Assembly: GCF_030486595.1 (NCBI RefSeq)
Contig: NZ_JAUJZH010000004.1
Location: forward strand, 1 to 64,000
Source: Variovorax ginsengisoli
GTDB taxonomy: Bacteria; Pseudomonadota; Gammaproteobacteria; Burkholderiales; Burkholderiaceae_C
Reading direction: 5' to 3'
Length of the DNA: 64,000 nucleotides
The notes beneath the pieces are model-generated. The model worked only from the letters and a program-made list of their open reading frames with translations, was not told the DNA's origin and searched no databases. Positions 62,863 through 64,000 of the stretch are shown in pieces; within the stretch, counting starts at the first letter, position 1; each line of letters opens with the position of its first letter. The translations under genes were made by a program, and so were the position numbers.

Positions 62863-64000
62863 TCACGCGTACATGGCGTCGATGCGCTCGGCGTACTTGG
62901 CCTGCACCAGCTTGCGCTTGAGCTTCATGGTGGGCGTCAGCTCCTCGTCCTCGGCGCTCAGCTGGGTCTCGAGCAGGAAGAACTTCTTGATCTGCTCGAC
63001 CCGCGCGAACTTGGCATTGACGCGGTCGAGCTCGGCCTGGATCAGGTCCTGCACCTGCTGCGTGCGGGTCAGGCTCTGGTAGTTGCTGAAGGGCACGTCG
63101 TGGTCCTGGGCGAACTTCTCGACGTTCTCCTGGTCGATCATCACGATCACCGTGAGATAGGGCCGGGCGTCGCCGATCACGACGGCATCCGTGATGTAGG
63201 GGCTGAACTTGAGCTCGTTCTCGAGTTCGCTCGGCGTGATGTTCTTGCCGCCCGCCGTGATGATGATGTCCTTCATGCGGTCGGTGATGCGGAAATAGCC
63301 GTCGGCATCGACCGTACCCACGTCGCCGGTGTGCAGCCAGCCGTCGGCGTCGATGGTCTCGGCGGTCTTCTCGGGCAGGTTCAGGTAACCCATGAAGACA
63401 TTGGTGCCGCGCACCAGGATCTCGCCGGTGGCGGGATCGATGCGGACTTCGTTGTAGGCGGCCGCCGGCCCGATCGCGCCGGGCTTGATGCGCGCCGCCG
63501 GCACGCCGGTGGCGGCGCCGCAGGATTCGGTCATGCCCCAGACCTCGAGCATCGGCACGCCGAGCGCGAGATACCACTTGACCAATTCAGGCGATATCGG
63601 CGCCGCGCCAGTGACCAGGAAGCGCGCCCGGTGGATGCCGATCAGCTTGCGCACGTTGTCCAGCGCCAGCCAGCGCGCGATCCGGAACTTGAATCGCAAT
63701 GCGGCGCCGATCGGCTGGCCGGCCAGCACGCGGTCGGCGATCTCGGTGCCGACGCCGATGCTCCAGGCGTAGGCGGCCTGCTGCACGCGGCTGGCCTCCT
63801 TGAGCGCGATCATCACGCCGGAATAGAACTTCTCCCACACCCGCGGCACGGCCGTGAACACGGTCGGCGCGATCTCGCGCACGTTCTCGGGCACGGTCTC
63901 GGGGTTCTCGACGAAGTTGAGGATCGAGCCGGTGTACATCGCGAAGTACTCGCCGCCCATGCGCTCGGCGATGTGGCACAGCGGCAGGAAGCACATGCGC
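62863..64000 (-). CDS. Long-chain acyl-CoA ligase (AMP-binding), truncated by the window edge
   Basis: Only the C-terminal 379 or so residues are in the window; the true start lies right of 64000. The AMP-binding enzyme motifs present are WGMTESCGAATGVPAARIKP, GWLHTGDVGTVDADGYFRIT, DRMKDIIITAGGKNITPSEL and the C-terminal lysine region TPTMKLKRKLVQAKYAERID. The FLPLCHIAERMGGEYFAMYT segment near the cut is typical of long-chain (FadD15/ACSL-like) ligases. It activates fatty acids to acyl-CoA with ATP. It lies directly upstream of the Liv-type binding-protein gene, probably in one operon. Confidence 0.9.
   Translation of the reverse strand, partial: RMCFLPLCHIAERMGGEYFAMYTGSILNFVENPETVPENVREIAPTVFTAVPRVWEKFYSGVMIALKEASRVQQAAYAWSIGVGTEIADRVLAGQPIGAALRFKFRIARWLALDNVRKLIGIHRARFLVTGAAPISPELVKWYLALGVPMLEVWGMTESCGAATGVPAARIKPGAIGPAAAYNEVRIDPATGEILVRGTNVFMGYLNLPEKTAETIDADGWLHTGDVGTVDADGYFRITDRMKDIIITAGGKNITPSELENELKFSPYITDAVVIGDARPYLTVIVMIDQENVEKFAQDHDVPFSNYQSLTRTQQVQDLIQAELDRVNAKFARVEQIKKFFLLETQLSAEDEELTPTMKLKRKLVQAKYAERIDAMYA

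Overview
The window is high-GC DNA (about 65-70% over most of its length) with ATGA/GTGA/TTGA gene overlaps. It carries polyhydroxyalkanoate-associated proteins, tripartite tricarboxylate (Tct) and Liv-type transport genes, and an intergenic repeat of a kind I associate with Variovorax-like genomes. Together these suggest a betaproteobacterium of the order Burkholderiales, probably family Comamonadaceae. The assignment is inferred from gene content and style, not from a phylogenetic marker.

Positions 1-2,600 are mobile-element debris. An IS21-family element (istA complete, istB beyond the left edge) abuts an IS3-family transposase remnant that lacks its N-terminus and carries two in-frame stops. 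Positions 2,650-23,400 form a surface-polysaccharide or glycoconjugate locus. Next to the IS elements are two minus-strand genes of visibly lower GC: a polytopic membrane protein and a 1,100-residue TPR protein with a glycosyltransferase-41 (OGT/SPINDLY-like) C-terminus. Next come the three enzymes of UDP-N-acetyl-L-fucosamine synthesis (FnlA/CapE, FnlB/CapF, FnlC/CapG) and a WecE-type sugar transaminase. A short plus-strand pair follows (a methyltransferase and a beta-propeller glycosidase-like protein). Last is a twelve-gene minus-strand run with mostly 4-bp overlaps: dTDP-rhamnose genes rfbB, rfbD, rfbA, rfbC, a 36-residue ORF, a WbqC-like protein, a GtrB-like glycosyltransferase, a phytanoyl-CoA dioxygenase-like oxygenase, a methyltransferase, a PglD/NeuD-like acyltransferase, a GtrA-like flippase and a zinc-ribbon methyltransferase. 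Together they can supply dTDP-rhamnose, dTDP-4-amino-sugar and UDP-FucNAc, and they include modification and membrane-transfer functions. No Wzx, Wzy or initiating phosphoglycosyltransferase is visible.

Positions 23,500-64,000 look like ordinary chromosome. They include a PHA/acyl-CoA cluster (phasin, TetR regulator, acyl-CoA-binding protein, PHA granule-region protein), a molybdopterin oxidoreductase, peptidases and amidohydrolases, glycerophosphodiesterase, argE, coaX, a LysM/BON protein, rhodanese, and a ribbon-helix-helix regulator with a well-ordered operator followed by an esterase. Further right are a FecR/DUF6600 protein with a glutamine-rich tail, glutathione reductase, AMP nucleosidase, ArsR and cytochrome P450 genes, a flavin-binding protein with a GST, two LysR regulators, a NodIJ-type ABC exporter, a beta-propeller lipoprotein, an acyl-CoA dehydrogenase, an RhlE-type helicase, a glycine-rich RRM protein, TctBA, a Liv-type binding protein and a truncated acyl-CoA ligase at the right edge.

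A dispersed intergenic repeat occurs four times. Each copy starts at, or within about 30 bp of, the stop codon of the gene it follows and lies in the same orientation as that gene. No rRNA, tRNA or CRISPR array was found. No stretch above about 300 bp is without a gene.
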